Origin: DAOTVD01 sp034437075
GTDB taxonomy: Bacteria; Chloroflexota; Anaerolineae; Aggregatilineales; J027
DNA: 12,804 nt
Assembly: GCA_034437075.1 (NCBI GenBank)
Contig: DAOTVD010000456.1
Coordinates: forward strand, 1 to 12,804
Direction of reading: 5' to 3'
Shown: piece by piece, positions 1 through 6,501 of the stretch
Layout of the letters: every line of letters begins with the position of its first letter
How positions within the stretch are numbered: the first letter of the stretch is position 1
Notes under the pieces: generated by a model
What the model was told of the DNA's origin: nothing
Database searches by the model: none
What the model saw: the letters and a program-made list of their open reading frames with translations, nothing else
Position numbers and translations under genes: made by a program

Positions 1-981
1 GCTGAAGCGCAAGCTCGTGCGCGTAAATTCGGCCACAGCCGCGCTAACAAGGCCCGGCACAAAGGCGATGAGGCCCACACTGATGCTCAGCCAAAGCGTA
101 TACAGCAGATTGACCCGGCGCATCCCAAACAGATTCAAGGCGCGCGGTAAAAACACATAGCGAATGGGCAACGCCAAGAGCGTAACGACGCTCGTCAGCA
201 ACGCCAGCCCGCCGATCAGCGCTTCTTCACTGACTGCGCTGGCCCACAGTTGGTCAACCAGTTTATAAAATAGCACGCTCAGCGCCATGGTCAGGCTGAG
301 GGCGCTGAGGCCCAGCAAGCGCGTCATCGGCGTTTCGGCAAAGGTCGCCAGCGCGCTGGTCGCGCGTTCCCATATCATGTGCCGCCGCGCGACCTCCGGG
401 CTTTGGACGCGCCTTAGATGGGGGAATTCATCCGCGAAAAAGGTCAGGCTGAGCAAGGTCGCCAGCAAAGCGCCCCACCAGAACAAGATCAGGCTTTGGG
501 CCTCCACCACCAAGCTGAGCAAGGCCAGCACTACCCCAGCAGGGATGAACATCATCCGGCTATAGACATTTAAGGGCATCAATAAATATTGAAGGTGGCT
601 ACTGTAATGGCTGCTGATATAGCGCCAGGCATGGATAAACAATAAATCGCGCAGAATACGTTGCGTCGCGTATAAAATCACATAGCTGATAACGAATCCT
701 TGCGCCAGTAATTCGGCGCTGAGCGCAATCATCAGCAGCCCCACCAGGCACAGCCCGCCCAAGATCGTGAATTCGTGAAAGACGCCCTTAAGCTGTTCGA
801 CGCTGGCGATAAAGACCAGGCTCAGCAGGGCCTCGGCTAGCAAGCCTAACGCCAGGGCTTCGATGCCAAAAGCGCCCAGAAAAAGCGCCAGCACCACCAA
901 CCGCCCCCATAACATGGTCGTGTTAGCGGTCGCGAGCACCACCAAACTACTGATGAATAAATGACGGGTATCCACAGACAT
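1..981 (-). CDS. Polytopic membrane transporter-like protein (partial, C-terminus beyond window)
   Basis: The minus-strand frame from the ATG at 981 is open for 327 codons to the window edge, so this is the N-terminal part of a longer gene. The product is very hydrophobic, with about eight likely membrane helices (roughly residues 8-20, 27-60, 72-92, 94-112, 143-182, 222-240, 255-278 and 288-315) separated by short basic loops. The last helices carry a loop reading FLPRALNLFGMRR and end in AEFTRTSLRFS. This resembles loops of MFS-like carriers of the bacterial ADP/ATP (Npt/TLC) transporter type, but it is recalled similarity, not a search result. An in-frame ATG also exists at 996, giving five extra residues. 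Neither start has a Shine-Dalgarno sequence. The 981 start sits exactly where a TACAAT box would place the transcript start. It is divergent from the FlgD-Ig gene. The membrane-protein call is firm; the substrate is unknown. Confidence 0.75.
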   Translation of the reverse strand, partial: MSVDTRHLFISSLVVLATANTTMLWGRLVVLALFLGAFGIEALALGLLAEALLSLVFIASVEQLKGVFHEFTILGGLCLVGLLMIALSAELLAQGFVISYVILYATQRILRDLLFIHAWRYISSHYSSHLQYLLMPLNVYSRMMFIPAGVVLALLSLVVEAQSLILFWWGALLATLLSLTFFADEFPHLRRVQSPEVARRHMIWERATSALATFAETPMTRLLGLSALSLTMALSVLFYKLVDQLWASAVSEEALIGGLALLTSVVTLLALPIRYVFLPRALNLFGMRRVNLLYTLWLSISVGLIAFVPGLVSAAVAEFTRTSLRFS

Positions 982-987
982 AACCCC

Positions 988-993
988 ATTGTA
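988..993 (-). promoter_or_regulatory. -10-like box TACAAT of the leftward membrane-protein gene
   Basis: On the minus strand TACAAT occupies -12 to -7 relative to the A of the ATG at 981. That is the spacing expected if the mRNA starts at the start codon and has no leader. No good -35 element is seen at 16-18 bp. The call rests on this one hexamer and its position. Confidence 0.35.
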
Positions 994-1105
994 CATGGGC
1001 GATGCCCCAACGCGCAGGCAACGCGCCAATTTATGTCTGGCCGGATGCCATTGAGTTCGCTAGACTGTACCCCAACTGAATGAAGATGAAACCACATACA
1101 AGCTG

Positions 1106-2500
1106 ATGCAATTACCGAGATTATGGGTCTTCGGCGCGGCGCTGGCTGGCGCCTTGGTGGCCGTGGTGGCGGGCGTGATGGCCCTCAGCCCCCCCGGCGA
1201 ATTGATTCGTGATGCAGAATTTTCGCTAAACCGCATCACCCCCAACGCGGATGGCAACGACGATGTGACCGAGTTCCAGTATACGCTCTCGCAAAATGCC
1301 GACGTGTCGCTCATCTTTACCGCCGAAGATGGCACATCTTATGCTTTTCGGGAAGGCAACCGCCGCCCGGCGGGGGATTATCGCGTGCTGTTTAGCGGGG
1401 TCGTGGATGGCTTTCGGATGCCAGAGGAAGATTGGCAAGGCGATCTGCAAACCCGTTTATTGCCTGATGGCATATATACCTGGACATTAACCGCCATGAC
1501 GGATGATGGCGAACAGGCCAGCACCCAAGGACAATTAGAAATCGCCGAGGGCGACCCCGACTTGCCGCTCATCTCTGCGTTTGATGTCGGGCCGCGCGTG
1601 TTTTCGCCCAATCAGGATGGCCTGCGCGACCGCATCAGCGTGAACGTGTTTCTGGAAAAAGCCGCTCAATTAGAAGTCTATCTGGAAGATCAGCAAGGCG
1701 TGCGGATTTACCTACCGCCGCGCTTTGGCGCGCGCGACCCCGGCGAACCGGGCAATCATGAATATGATTACGATGGCGGCGTCGACCAGGGCTTTCGCCC
1801 CCCGCCGGATGGCGATTACACCATTTTTGCCGTCGCGCAGGATGATGAAGGCCAGCGCATGGTGCGCACGAGCGAGATTACCATCGAGACGAGCGGGCTA
1901 CCGCAGGTGGAAATCGTGCCCCAACCCACGGGCGGCACGGTCTGTTTCGATACCGCGCCCTATGACCCGGCGTATTTTACTGACGCCGAGACGCAAGGCG
2001 AACGCATCGCGCATCCCGAGAGCGTGTGCTCTGAACTTACAACCCTCTCGTTGCTGGCGGGTGATTTATTGGTCTTTCATCTGGCGGTGAGCAACTATGG
2101 CGATACGCCCGTGCGGACGGCTGGCCCATTCCCCGGCACGGTGTATGAATTTAACCAACTGCGCAGCAGCATGGGCGCCTATGAAGAAGCAGGCGCCTGG
2201 CGTGTGGGCCTCATGTGCGATACCTCCGAAAGCAGCTACCCGTGGCGCTGGGCGTTAGGGTCTTTGGATGAACTGACCGAAGTGTATGACGCCGAACGCG
2301 ACCAAACATTCTATTACCTGGAACCCGGCGCGCGGAGCGAAGTCTGGGGCGCAGTGCGCATGACCGAAATCATCGACGCCCGCAACCCGCAACCGTGTTG
2401 GGCTGGGCTCATCCACGAGCAAGTCGGCATTCCGCCCCGCCAGAACAACGTCGGCGCGCGCGAAATCGAACTCTTGCCTAATCCTGAGATGAGCAATTAA
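1106..2500 (+). CDS. Exported protein with two FlgD-like Ig repeats and an unassigned C-terminal domain
   Basis: The 464-residue product begins with a signal peptide or membrane anchor (hydrophobic residues 7-27). Two related Ig-like units follow. The first (about 38-147) opens with ITPNADGNDD and closes near LPDGIYTWTLTA. The second (about 158-262) opens with FSPNQDGLRD and closes near PPDGDYTIFAV. The [T/S]PNxDGxxD loop plus a DGxY strand is the hallmark of FlgD-type Ig and gliding-motility C-terminal repeats. Its acidic loop often binds calcium. Residues 268-458 form a separate domain, rich in Trp, Tyr and Gly, with cysteines at 280, 308, 371 and 431 that could form disulfides outside the cell. 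I cannot name that domain. The start at 1106 is the only one that fits the signal peptide, although no strong ribosome binding site precedes it. The S41 protease gene follows after 81 bp. A role at the cell surface or envelope is inferred; ligand unknown. Confidence 0.8.
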   Translation: MQLPRLWVFGAALAGALVAVVAGVMALSPPGELIRDAEFSLNRITPNADGNDDVTEFQYTLSQNADVSLIFTAEDGTSYAFREGNRRPAGDYRVLFSGVVDGFRMPEEDWQGDLQTRLLPDGIYTWTLTAMTDDGEQASTQGQLEIAEGDPDLPLISAFDVGPRVFSPNQDGLRDRISVNVFLEKAAQLEVYLEDQQGVRIYLPPRFGARDPGEPGNHEYDYDGGVDQGFRPPPDGDYTIFAVAQDDEGQRMVRTSEITIETSGLPQVEIVPQPTGGTVCFDTAPYDPAYFTDAETQGERIAHPESVCSELTTLSLLAGDLLVFHLAVSNYGDTPVRTAGPFPGTVYEFNQLRSSMGAYEEAGAWRVGLMCDTSESSYPWRWALGSLDELTEVYDAERDQTFYYLEPGARSEVWGAVRMTEIIDARNPQPCWAGLIHEQVGIPPRQNNVGAREIELLPNPEMSN

Positions 2501-2543
2501 ATCGAAATAGCCCCAAAGACCGGGCATCTAGCACATAATCCTT

Positions 2544-2549
2544 TATAAT
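2544..2549 (+). promoter_or_regulatory. -10 box TATAAT upstream of the S41 protease gene
   Basis: A perfect TATAAT lies 32 bp before the ATG at 2582 and predicts a transcript start near 2556, leaving a leader of about 26 nt that carries the GGAG ribosome binding site. No clear -35 is visible. The sequence just upstream (AATCCTT) resembles that before the TATAAT at 3833 (AATCCCC), which supports a shared promoter type. Confidence 0.5.
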
Positions 2550-2581
2550 CGAGACATGATGCAAACTGTGGAGCAAGCAAT

Positions 2582-3799
2582 ATGCGGTACATGACGAGAC
2601 TGTTAAGTGTAGTATTGGCGTTTAGCCTGGTCTTTGGCGCGGGGTATTGGATGGGGCAAACCGATAGCCAATCGGCCAGCGCCCAGCCGGATAATCGCCC
2701 CGAACTCGAAGAAACCTTTGAGCCCTTCTGGGAAACCTGGGACGTCCTGAATCGAAACTATATCGACCCGCTAGACCCCGAAACTTTGATGTTCGGCGCC
2801 ATTCAGGGCATGGTGGAGGCCGTAGAAGACCCGAACACCAATTATATGAGCCAAGAAGAATACGAACGCTGGCAAGAATCCCTCAGCGGCGAATTTGAAG
2901 GTATCGGCGCCACCGTCCGCCAGGATGAACGCACGGGCGCACTCGAAATCATCAGCCCGCTCCCCGATTCGCCAGCCATGGAAGCGGGCGTGCAAGCTGG
3001 CGATTTGATCGTGGAAGTCGGTGGCGAAGACATCACGGGTCTGAATCAAAGCGAAATCGTCAACCGGGTACGTGGCCCCGCCGGCACACCAGTCCGCCTG
3101 GGCATCTTGCGCGAGGGTGAAAACGACATGCTTGAGATCACCGTGATTCGCGACCGGATCATCTTGCCGGATGTCGAATTTGAAATGCTGGATGGCAACG
3201 TGGGGTATGTGCGCTTGCACCAATTTTCCGAAGAAACCGTCCGCAACCTACGAGATGCTCTGCGCGAACTCGATGCCAATAGGCTCGATGGGCTGGTCTT
3301 GGACTTGCGTAATAATCCTGGGGGCTTCCTGGAAACCGCGCTGCAAGTGATTAGCCAATTTGTGGCGGCTGGCCCGATTTTGATCGAACAATTGCCGGGC
3401 AATGAAGAGCAAATCTTCGAAGCGCGTGGCGGCGCCCTGGCGCCGACTGTGCCGCTGGCCGTGATTGTGGACGAAGGCAGCGCCAGCGCTAGCGAGCTCG
3501 TAGCCGGGTCATTGCGCGACCGCGAACGGGCGGTCATCGTGGGCACGAGCACCTTCGGCAAGAATACCGTTCAATCTATTCAACCGCTGAACGCGGGCGG
3601 TGCTTTGCGCGTGACCATCGCGCGGTGGGTCACGCCGGACGGCAATTCCTCTGCGCCAGATGGGCTTGACCCGGACGTGCTGATTGAAGACGATACCGAA
3701 ACTGAAGAAGACGAACAGATCGCCGCCGCCATCCGCGCGCTGAAGGGTATGCAGCGTAACCAGCTATGGGCGCCGCCCGTGCTGGCCGACCGTATCTAA
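2582..3799 (+). CDS. S41-family C-terminal processing peptidase (PDZ, CtpA/Prc-like)
   Basis: A 405-residue serine protease of the carboxyl-terminal processing family, which trims or degrades exported proteins from their C-termini. A hydrophobic segment at residues 6-24 exports or anchors it; there is no lipobox cysteine. A helical region (about 42-98) precedes a PDZ domain (about 102-185, with the GIGA loop and PAMEAGVQAGDLIVEVGG). The catalytic S41 domain follows (about 195-370). In the SASASE motif the middle serine, S302, lies 25 residues before K327 of TFGKNTVQ, the Ser-Lys dyad spacing of Prc and CtpA. D313 matches the third conserved residue, and LDLRNNPGG is the usual strand before the active site. 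The length fits the family. GGAG eight bases before the ATG sets the start. Its place between an exported Ig protein and a membrane metalloprotease suggests envelope quality control, but no substrate can be named. Confidence 0.93.
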   Translation: MRYMTRLLSVVLAFSLVFGAGYWMGQTDSQSASAQPDNRPELEETFEPFWETWDVLNRNYIDPLDPETLMFGAIQGMVEAVEDPNTNYMSQEEYERWQESLSGEFEGIGATVRQDERTGALEIISPLPDSPAMEAGVQAGDLIVEVGGEDITGLNQSEIVNRVRGPAGTPVRLGILREGENDMLEITVIRDRIILPDVEFEMLDGNVGYVRLHQFSEETVRNLRDALRELDANRLDGLVLDLRNNPGGFLETALQVISQFVAAGPILIEQLPGNEEQIFEARGGALAPTVPLAVIVDEGSASASELVAGSLRDRERAVIVGTSTFGKNTVQSIQPLNAGGALRVTIARWVTPDGNSSAPDGLDPDVLIEDDTETEEDEQIAAAIRALKGMQRNQLWAPPVLADRI

Positions 3800-3832
3800 T
3801 GTGCTTCTGATATTCATTCGCTAAAAATCCCC

Positions 3833-3838
3833 TATAAT
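3833..3838 (+). promoter_or_regulatory. -10 box TATAAT upstream of the YugP-like protease gene
   Basis: A perfect TATAAT in the 119-bp gap after the S41 gene predicts a transcript start near 3845 and a leader of about 74 nt before the ATG at 3919. The -35 region is AT-rich without a good hexamer. Confidence 0.5.
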
Positions 3839-3863
3839 TAGGGTCAGCGTCGAGAAACATCAT

Positions 3864-3887
3864 CACCGGGGGAAATGCACCCCGGTG
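3864..3887 (+). other. Perfect 8-bp GC-rich hairpin in the leader before the YugP-like gene
   Basis: CACCGGGG (3864-3871) and CCCCGGTG (3880-3887) form a perfect 8-bp stem with an 8-nt loop, followed by TTTGTCTAG. It lies 65 bp after the S41 stop, 26 bp downstream of the TATAAT, and 31 bp before the ATG at 3919. It could end the S41 transcript, although its T tract is short. It could also act in the leader of the next gene as an attenuator or stabilising stem. The sequence does not decide between these. Confidence 0.55.
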
Positions 3888-3918
3888 TTTGTCTAGTTAG
3901 AGAAAAGGGTTGAGACCG

Positions 3919-4611
3919 ATGCCTCTCTTTATCGATCCGATCTATATCATATTCGTGATGATCCCCGCGTTGGTGCTCAGTGGCGCCGCACAATTGTATC
4001 TGCGCAGCACTTATGGTACGTGGAAAGAGCGGCGCAATAGTGCGAATGTCAATGGCGTAGAAACCGCACGCACCATCATGCGCCATTACGGGCTGAACGT
4101 TCAGCTTCAGCGTGTGCAACAAGAACTTGGCGACCACTTTAACCCCTCCGATCAAAGCGTTGGCATGTCGCCGCATATTGCCGACGCCCCGTCGATTGCC
4201 TCTATGGCCGTAGCGGCGCATGAATTCGGCCACGTGCAGCAGTATCATGAAAACAGCCCGCTCATCGCGGTCCGCACGGCGTTGCTGCCTGTAGCACAGT
4301 TTGGCAATTATGGAGCCTACATCCTGATTTTGTTGGGGGTTTTCCTCAACTTCTTCGGGCTGGCTTTGTTAGGGCTCATCCTGTTCGGTGGCGTCGTTTT
4401 GTTCTCTGTGCTGACCCTGCCCGTCGAATTTGACGCTAGCCGCCGCGCTATGAAAATGCTCAACGAAGTGGGGCTCATTAAAACGCAGGAAGATCGCCGG
4501 GGTGCGCAGGCTGTGCTGCGGGCAGCCGCCCTCACGTATGTGGCCGCTACGGCGGGCGCCATCCTGAACTTTGCGTATTATGCGCTGCTGGTCTTTAGTA
4601 GCCGCGACTAA
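3919..4611 (+). CDS. YugP-family membrane zinc metallopeptidase
   Basis: A 230-residue membrane protease of the neutral zinc metallopeptidase (YugP, Zn_peptidase_2) family, close to the usual length of about 225. An N-terminal helix (7-27) is followed by the family signature GDHFNPSDQSVGMS (71-84). Next comes the zinc motif AAHEFGH (99-105), with H101, E102 and H105 as ligands and catalytic base, and E170 in LPVEF as the probable third ligand. Membrane segments occupy about 132-166 and 203-226. The ATG at 3919 is chosen because AAAAGGG ends 9 bases upstream. A TTG at 3910 would add three residues but abuts that ribosome binding site. The family is widespread and its substrate is not established. 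The gene has its own TATAAT and ends at a strong terminator, so it is probably transcribed alone or with the S41 gene. Confidence 0.9.
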   Translation: MPLFIDPIYIIFVMIPALVLSGAAQLYLRSTYGTWKERRNSANVNGVETARTIMRHYGLNVQLQRVQQELGDHFNPSDQSVGMSPHIADAPSIASMAVAAHEFGHVQQYHENSPLIAVRTALLPVAQFGNYGAYILILLGVFLNFFGLALLGLILFGGVVLFSVLTLPVEFDASRRAMKMLNEVGLIKTQEDRRGAQAVLRAAALTYVAATAGAILNFAYYALLVFSSRD

Positions 4612-4635
4612 CCCGCCCTACACCAATGCATAGGT

Positions 4636-4663
4636 AACCCCGGCGCAGCCCGCCGGGGTTTTT
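4636..4663 (+). terminator. Rho-independent terminator after the YugP-like gene
   Basis: CCCCGGCG (4638-4645) pairs perfectly with CGCCGGGG (4651-4658) around a 5-nt CAGCC loop, directly followed by TTTTT. Flanking AA and TT extend the stem to 10 bp. It lies 24 bp after the stop codon on the plus strand. Read from the minus strand, the stem is followed only by TTACCT, so it would be a weaker end for the convergent FHA gene. Confidence 0.9.
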
Positions 4664-4687
4664 GCGTGTGTAGAACTTAGGCTGTAT

Positions 4688-5470
4688 CTATTGGCATGCG
4701 GCGGAACTGGTATCCGGTTCCAGGCCAATAGCGTCAATAATCGTGAAGATGGGTTCTTCTTGCCAGGCGCATGTCGAGTCAATAATGATCAGCGCCACCA
4801 CCGCCCCAATCACGCACAGCACGATAAAGCAGCCACACCCCAGCAAAAACCAAGACGTAAAGCGGCTACGCCCGGTCGTCTCGCTGCGGTAGCTATAAGG
4901 GCTGGGGGGTTGTTCGGCATAGACCGGCTGGGATGACCCGCCGCTGGGTGGCGCATAGGGTGAGGGTTGGCCATAGCCACCAGGGGGTTGTTGTTGCGCG
5001 GGCGGTGCGTAGGGTTGGTATTGTTGGGGCACCTGAGCCGCGGATTCTGGTTGGCCGACTTCTGTGCCAGCGGCGCCGCTCTGCGCGGCAGGCGACGGGC
5101 TAGATTGTTGCGGCGCCGCCGGGGCCGTTTGTTGCATGGGCATATTGGGCAAACTAGATGACTCATACGCCAAGGTGACGGTTTCGCCCAAGCCGAGCGT
5201 TTCGCCAGGCGACAGCACCCGCGTGCTCGAAAGGCGCTGACCATTCACAAAGGTTCCGTTTGTCGAGCCCACGTCTTCTATAATATAATGTTCATTTTGA
5301 CGTGAGAGCCGCGCATGATGCCGACTCACCTCGGGATCGTTGATCGTAATATCGTTGGTGATGTCCCGCCCGATGGTGATTACATCTTTGTTCAGCTCAT
5401 AGATCTGATTCGGCTGGGGCCCGCGGCGCACAATCAGCCGAAAGCTACTGCCGCTACCTGGTTGCATCAT
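4688..5470 (-). CDS. Membrane-anchored FHA-domain protein
   Basis: The 260-residue product has an N-terminal FHA domain (about 10-102) with the phosphothreonine-binding residues in place: IGRD (33-36), SRHH (49-52) and GSTNGTFVNG (68-77). FHA domains bind phosphothreonine peptides, so a Ser/Thr kinase partner is expected; none is encoded in this window. A low-complexity linker rich in Pro, Gln, Ser and Tyr (about 105-200) leads to one membrane helix (207-230, starting SWFLLGCGCF). A 30-residue outer tail carries Cys234 and Cys259. The topology should put FHA in the cytoplasm. The start is set by AGGAG five bases before the first of two tandem ATGs. A near-perfect sigma-70 promoter lies upstream. 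It is divergent from thiD and convergent with the YugP-like gene. A signalling or scaffold role is inferred. Confidence 0.9.
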   Translation of the reverse strand: MMQPGSGSSFRLIVRRGPQPNQIYELNKDVITIGRDITNDITINDPEVSRHHARLSRQNEHYIIEDVGSTNGTFVNGQRLSSTRVLSPGETLGLGETVTLAYESSSLPNMPMQQTAPAAPQQSSPSPAAQSGAAGTEVGQPESAAQVPQQYQPYAPPAQQQPPGGYGQPSPYAPPSGGSSQPVYAEQPPSPYSYRSETTGRSRFTSWFLLGCGCFIVLCVIGAVVALIIIDSTCAWQEEPIFTIIDAIGLEPDTSSAACQ

Positions 5471-5489
5471 GGCAACTCCTGAATATAGT
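5462..5489 (+). promoter_or_regulatory. Probable sigma-70 promoter of thiD (TTGCAT-N16-TATAGT)
   Basis: TTGCAT (5462-5467) and TATAGT (5484-5489) are separated by 16 bp and predict a start near 5496, about 32 nt before the thiD ATG. The -35 lies within the first codons of the divergent FHA gene. It faces and interlocks with the FHA promoter. Confidence 0.5.
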
Positions 5490-5505
5490 CGTATTGCAAG
5501 AGTGG

Positions 5506-5534
5506 AGTATACGAAGATCGTCCGACAATGTCAA
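5506..5534 (-). promoter_or_regulatory. Strong sigma-70 promoter of the FHA gene (TTGACA-N17-TATACT)
   Basis: On the minus strand a consensus TTGACA (5529-5534) is exactly 17 bp from TATACT (5506-5511). It predicts a start near 5499 and a leader of about 28 nt carrying AGGAG. The -35 overlaps the first codons of thiD. Confidence 0.8.
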
Positions 5535-6379
5535 CTCATCCTACGCTTAATCGTTTGCCACCGCGTGTCCTCACGATTGCTGGGTCCGACTCCGGCGGAA
5601 GTGCGGGTCTACAAGCGGATTTAAAGACCCTGGAAGCACACGACATCTTCGGTATGTCGGTGGTGACGCTCGTCACGGCCCAAGATACGCGACGTGTTCA
5701 CCACGCGCTGCCCATGCCCGAGCCACTAATCGCCCAACAGATTGATGTGGTGTTGGCGGACATCGGGGCGGATGCGGTAAAAACAGGTTTGCTAGCGCGG
5801 GCGAGCGTCGTGCGCCTGGTGGCCGATCGCCTGGCGGCGCATCAGGTGCGTCAGGTCGTCGTTGATCCGGTGTTGGTGGATGGCCAGCGGTGCCCTTTCG
5901 TGGATGCAGACACATTGACGGCCTATCGCGAGACGCTGTTCCCGCAGGCGACAATCATCACACCCAACATTGACGAAGCCGCCCTATTGTTGGATATGCC
6001 CATTCGCACCATGGCAGATCAGCATGAGGCGGTGAAGCGCTTACATACCCTAGGGCCGCGCTATGTTTTCCTGAAAGGGGGCCACCTGCCCCAAGACGGC
6101 GAAATTCGGAATTTGTGGTTCGATGGCCAGCAGATCACGTATTTATGCGCGCCCCTCTTGCCGCTGGATAATCCGCACGGGGTGGGGTGTACCTTGGCGG
6201 CGGCGCTGGCGGCGAATTTGGCGCAGGGTTTAGCCCCGCAGGCCGCCGCACGTGCAGCCCACGATTATCTGCAAGCGGGTTTGCACAGCAGCCTCACGCG
6301 GCAAATCGGCAAGGGCCGCCAACCCGTACATCATGCCCATGCGGCATTCCAAAACGGCAACCCCAAACCCAAAAGTTAA
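5528..6379 (+). CDS. thiD: Hydroxymethylpyrimidine/phosphomethylpyrimidine kinase
   Basis: ThiD phosphorylates HMP and HMP-phosphate in the cytoplasm to make the pyrimidine half of thiamine. The 283-residue product is slightly longer than the usual 265-270. Family motifs are in order: VLTIAGSDSGGSAGLQADLK (14-33), DIGADAVKTGLL (78-89), VVDPVLV (111-117), TPNIDEA (145-151), KGGH (183-186) and HGVGCTLAA (217-225). Cys221 in the last is the anion-hole or catalytic cysteine position. Two departures are visible: the common GTGC is GVGC, and the usual AK(S/G)G after DPVMV is DGQR. The ATG at 5528 leaves a nine-residue tail before the first strand; the ribosome binding site is weak. No other thiamine gene is nearby. 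A 38-codon membrane-peptide gene follows after 2 bp. Kinase fold is certain; the exact substrate is likely but not proven. Confidence 0.9.
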   Translation: MSTHPTLNRLPPRVLTIAGSDSGGSAGLQADLKTLEAHDIFGMSVVTLVTAQDTRRVHHALPMPEPLIAQQIDVVLADIGADAVKTGLLARASVVRLVADRLAAHQVRQVVVDPVLVDGQRCPFVDADTLTAYRETLFPQATIITPNIDEAALLLDMPIRTMADQHEAVKRLHTLGPRYVFLKGGHLPQDGEIRNLWFDGQQITYLCAPLLPLDNPHGVGCTLAAALAANLAQGLAPQAAARAAHDYLQAGLHSSLTRQIGKGRQPVHHAHAAFQNGNPKPKS

Positions 6380-6381
6380 CC

Positions 6382-6498
6382 ATGCGACGTTTGCTGACAC
6401 GCGAGAATCTTTATGCGCTGCTGCTGTGCCTGATCGTTATTTTATTGGTGATCGTCTCGGCAGACAGCACGCCACCCTTTATCTACCAGGGATTTTAA
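6382..6498 (+). CDS. Small single-pass membrane protein, 38 residues, hypothetical
   Basis: The ATG at 6382 begins two bases after the thiD stop, and the frame runs 38 codons to TAA at 6496-6498. The N-terminus is basic (MRRLLTRENLY). A very hydrophobic helix at residues 11-27 (ALLLCLIVILLVIVSA) follows, then a short polar tail ending in FIYQGF. One basic flank, one helix of the right length and a compact tail are what a real small membrane protein looks like, and the tight spacing suggests translational coupling to thiD. The tail should lie outside the membrane by the positive-inside rule. I do not know a function. It ends three bases before the stop of the convergent metallophosphoesterase gene. 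It could be a chance frame; conservation of the FIYQGF tail would decide. Confidence 0.65.
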   Translation: MRRLLTRENLYALLLCLIVILLVIVSADSTPPFIYQGF

Positions 6499-6501
6499 GC
6501 C

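Noticed and set aside
1080..1106. Eight-codon frame ATG AAG ATG AAA ending in TGA that overlaps the ATG of the FlgD-Ig gene
   Set aside because: The TGATG overlap looks like coupling, but there is no ribosome binding site and a frame this short is expected by chance.
2771..3561. Long minus-strand frames (150 and 171 codons) under the S41 gene
   Set aside because: They are antisense to a protease with intact PDZ and catalytic motifs and have no recognisable domains.
3910..3918. TTG start for the YugP-like gene
   Set aside because: It abuts the AAAAGGG ribosome binding site with no spacing, whereas ATG 3919 is well placed.
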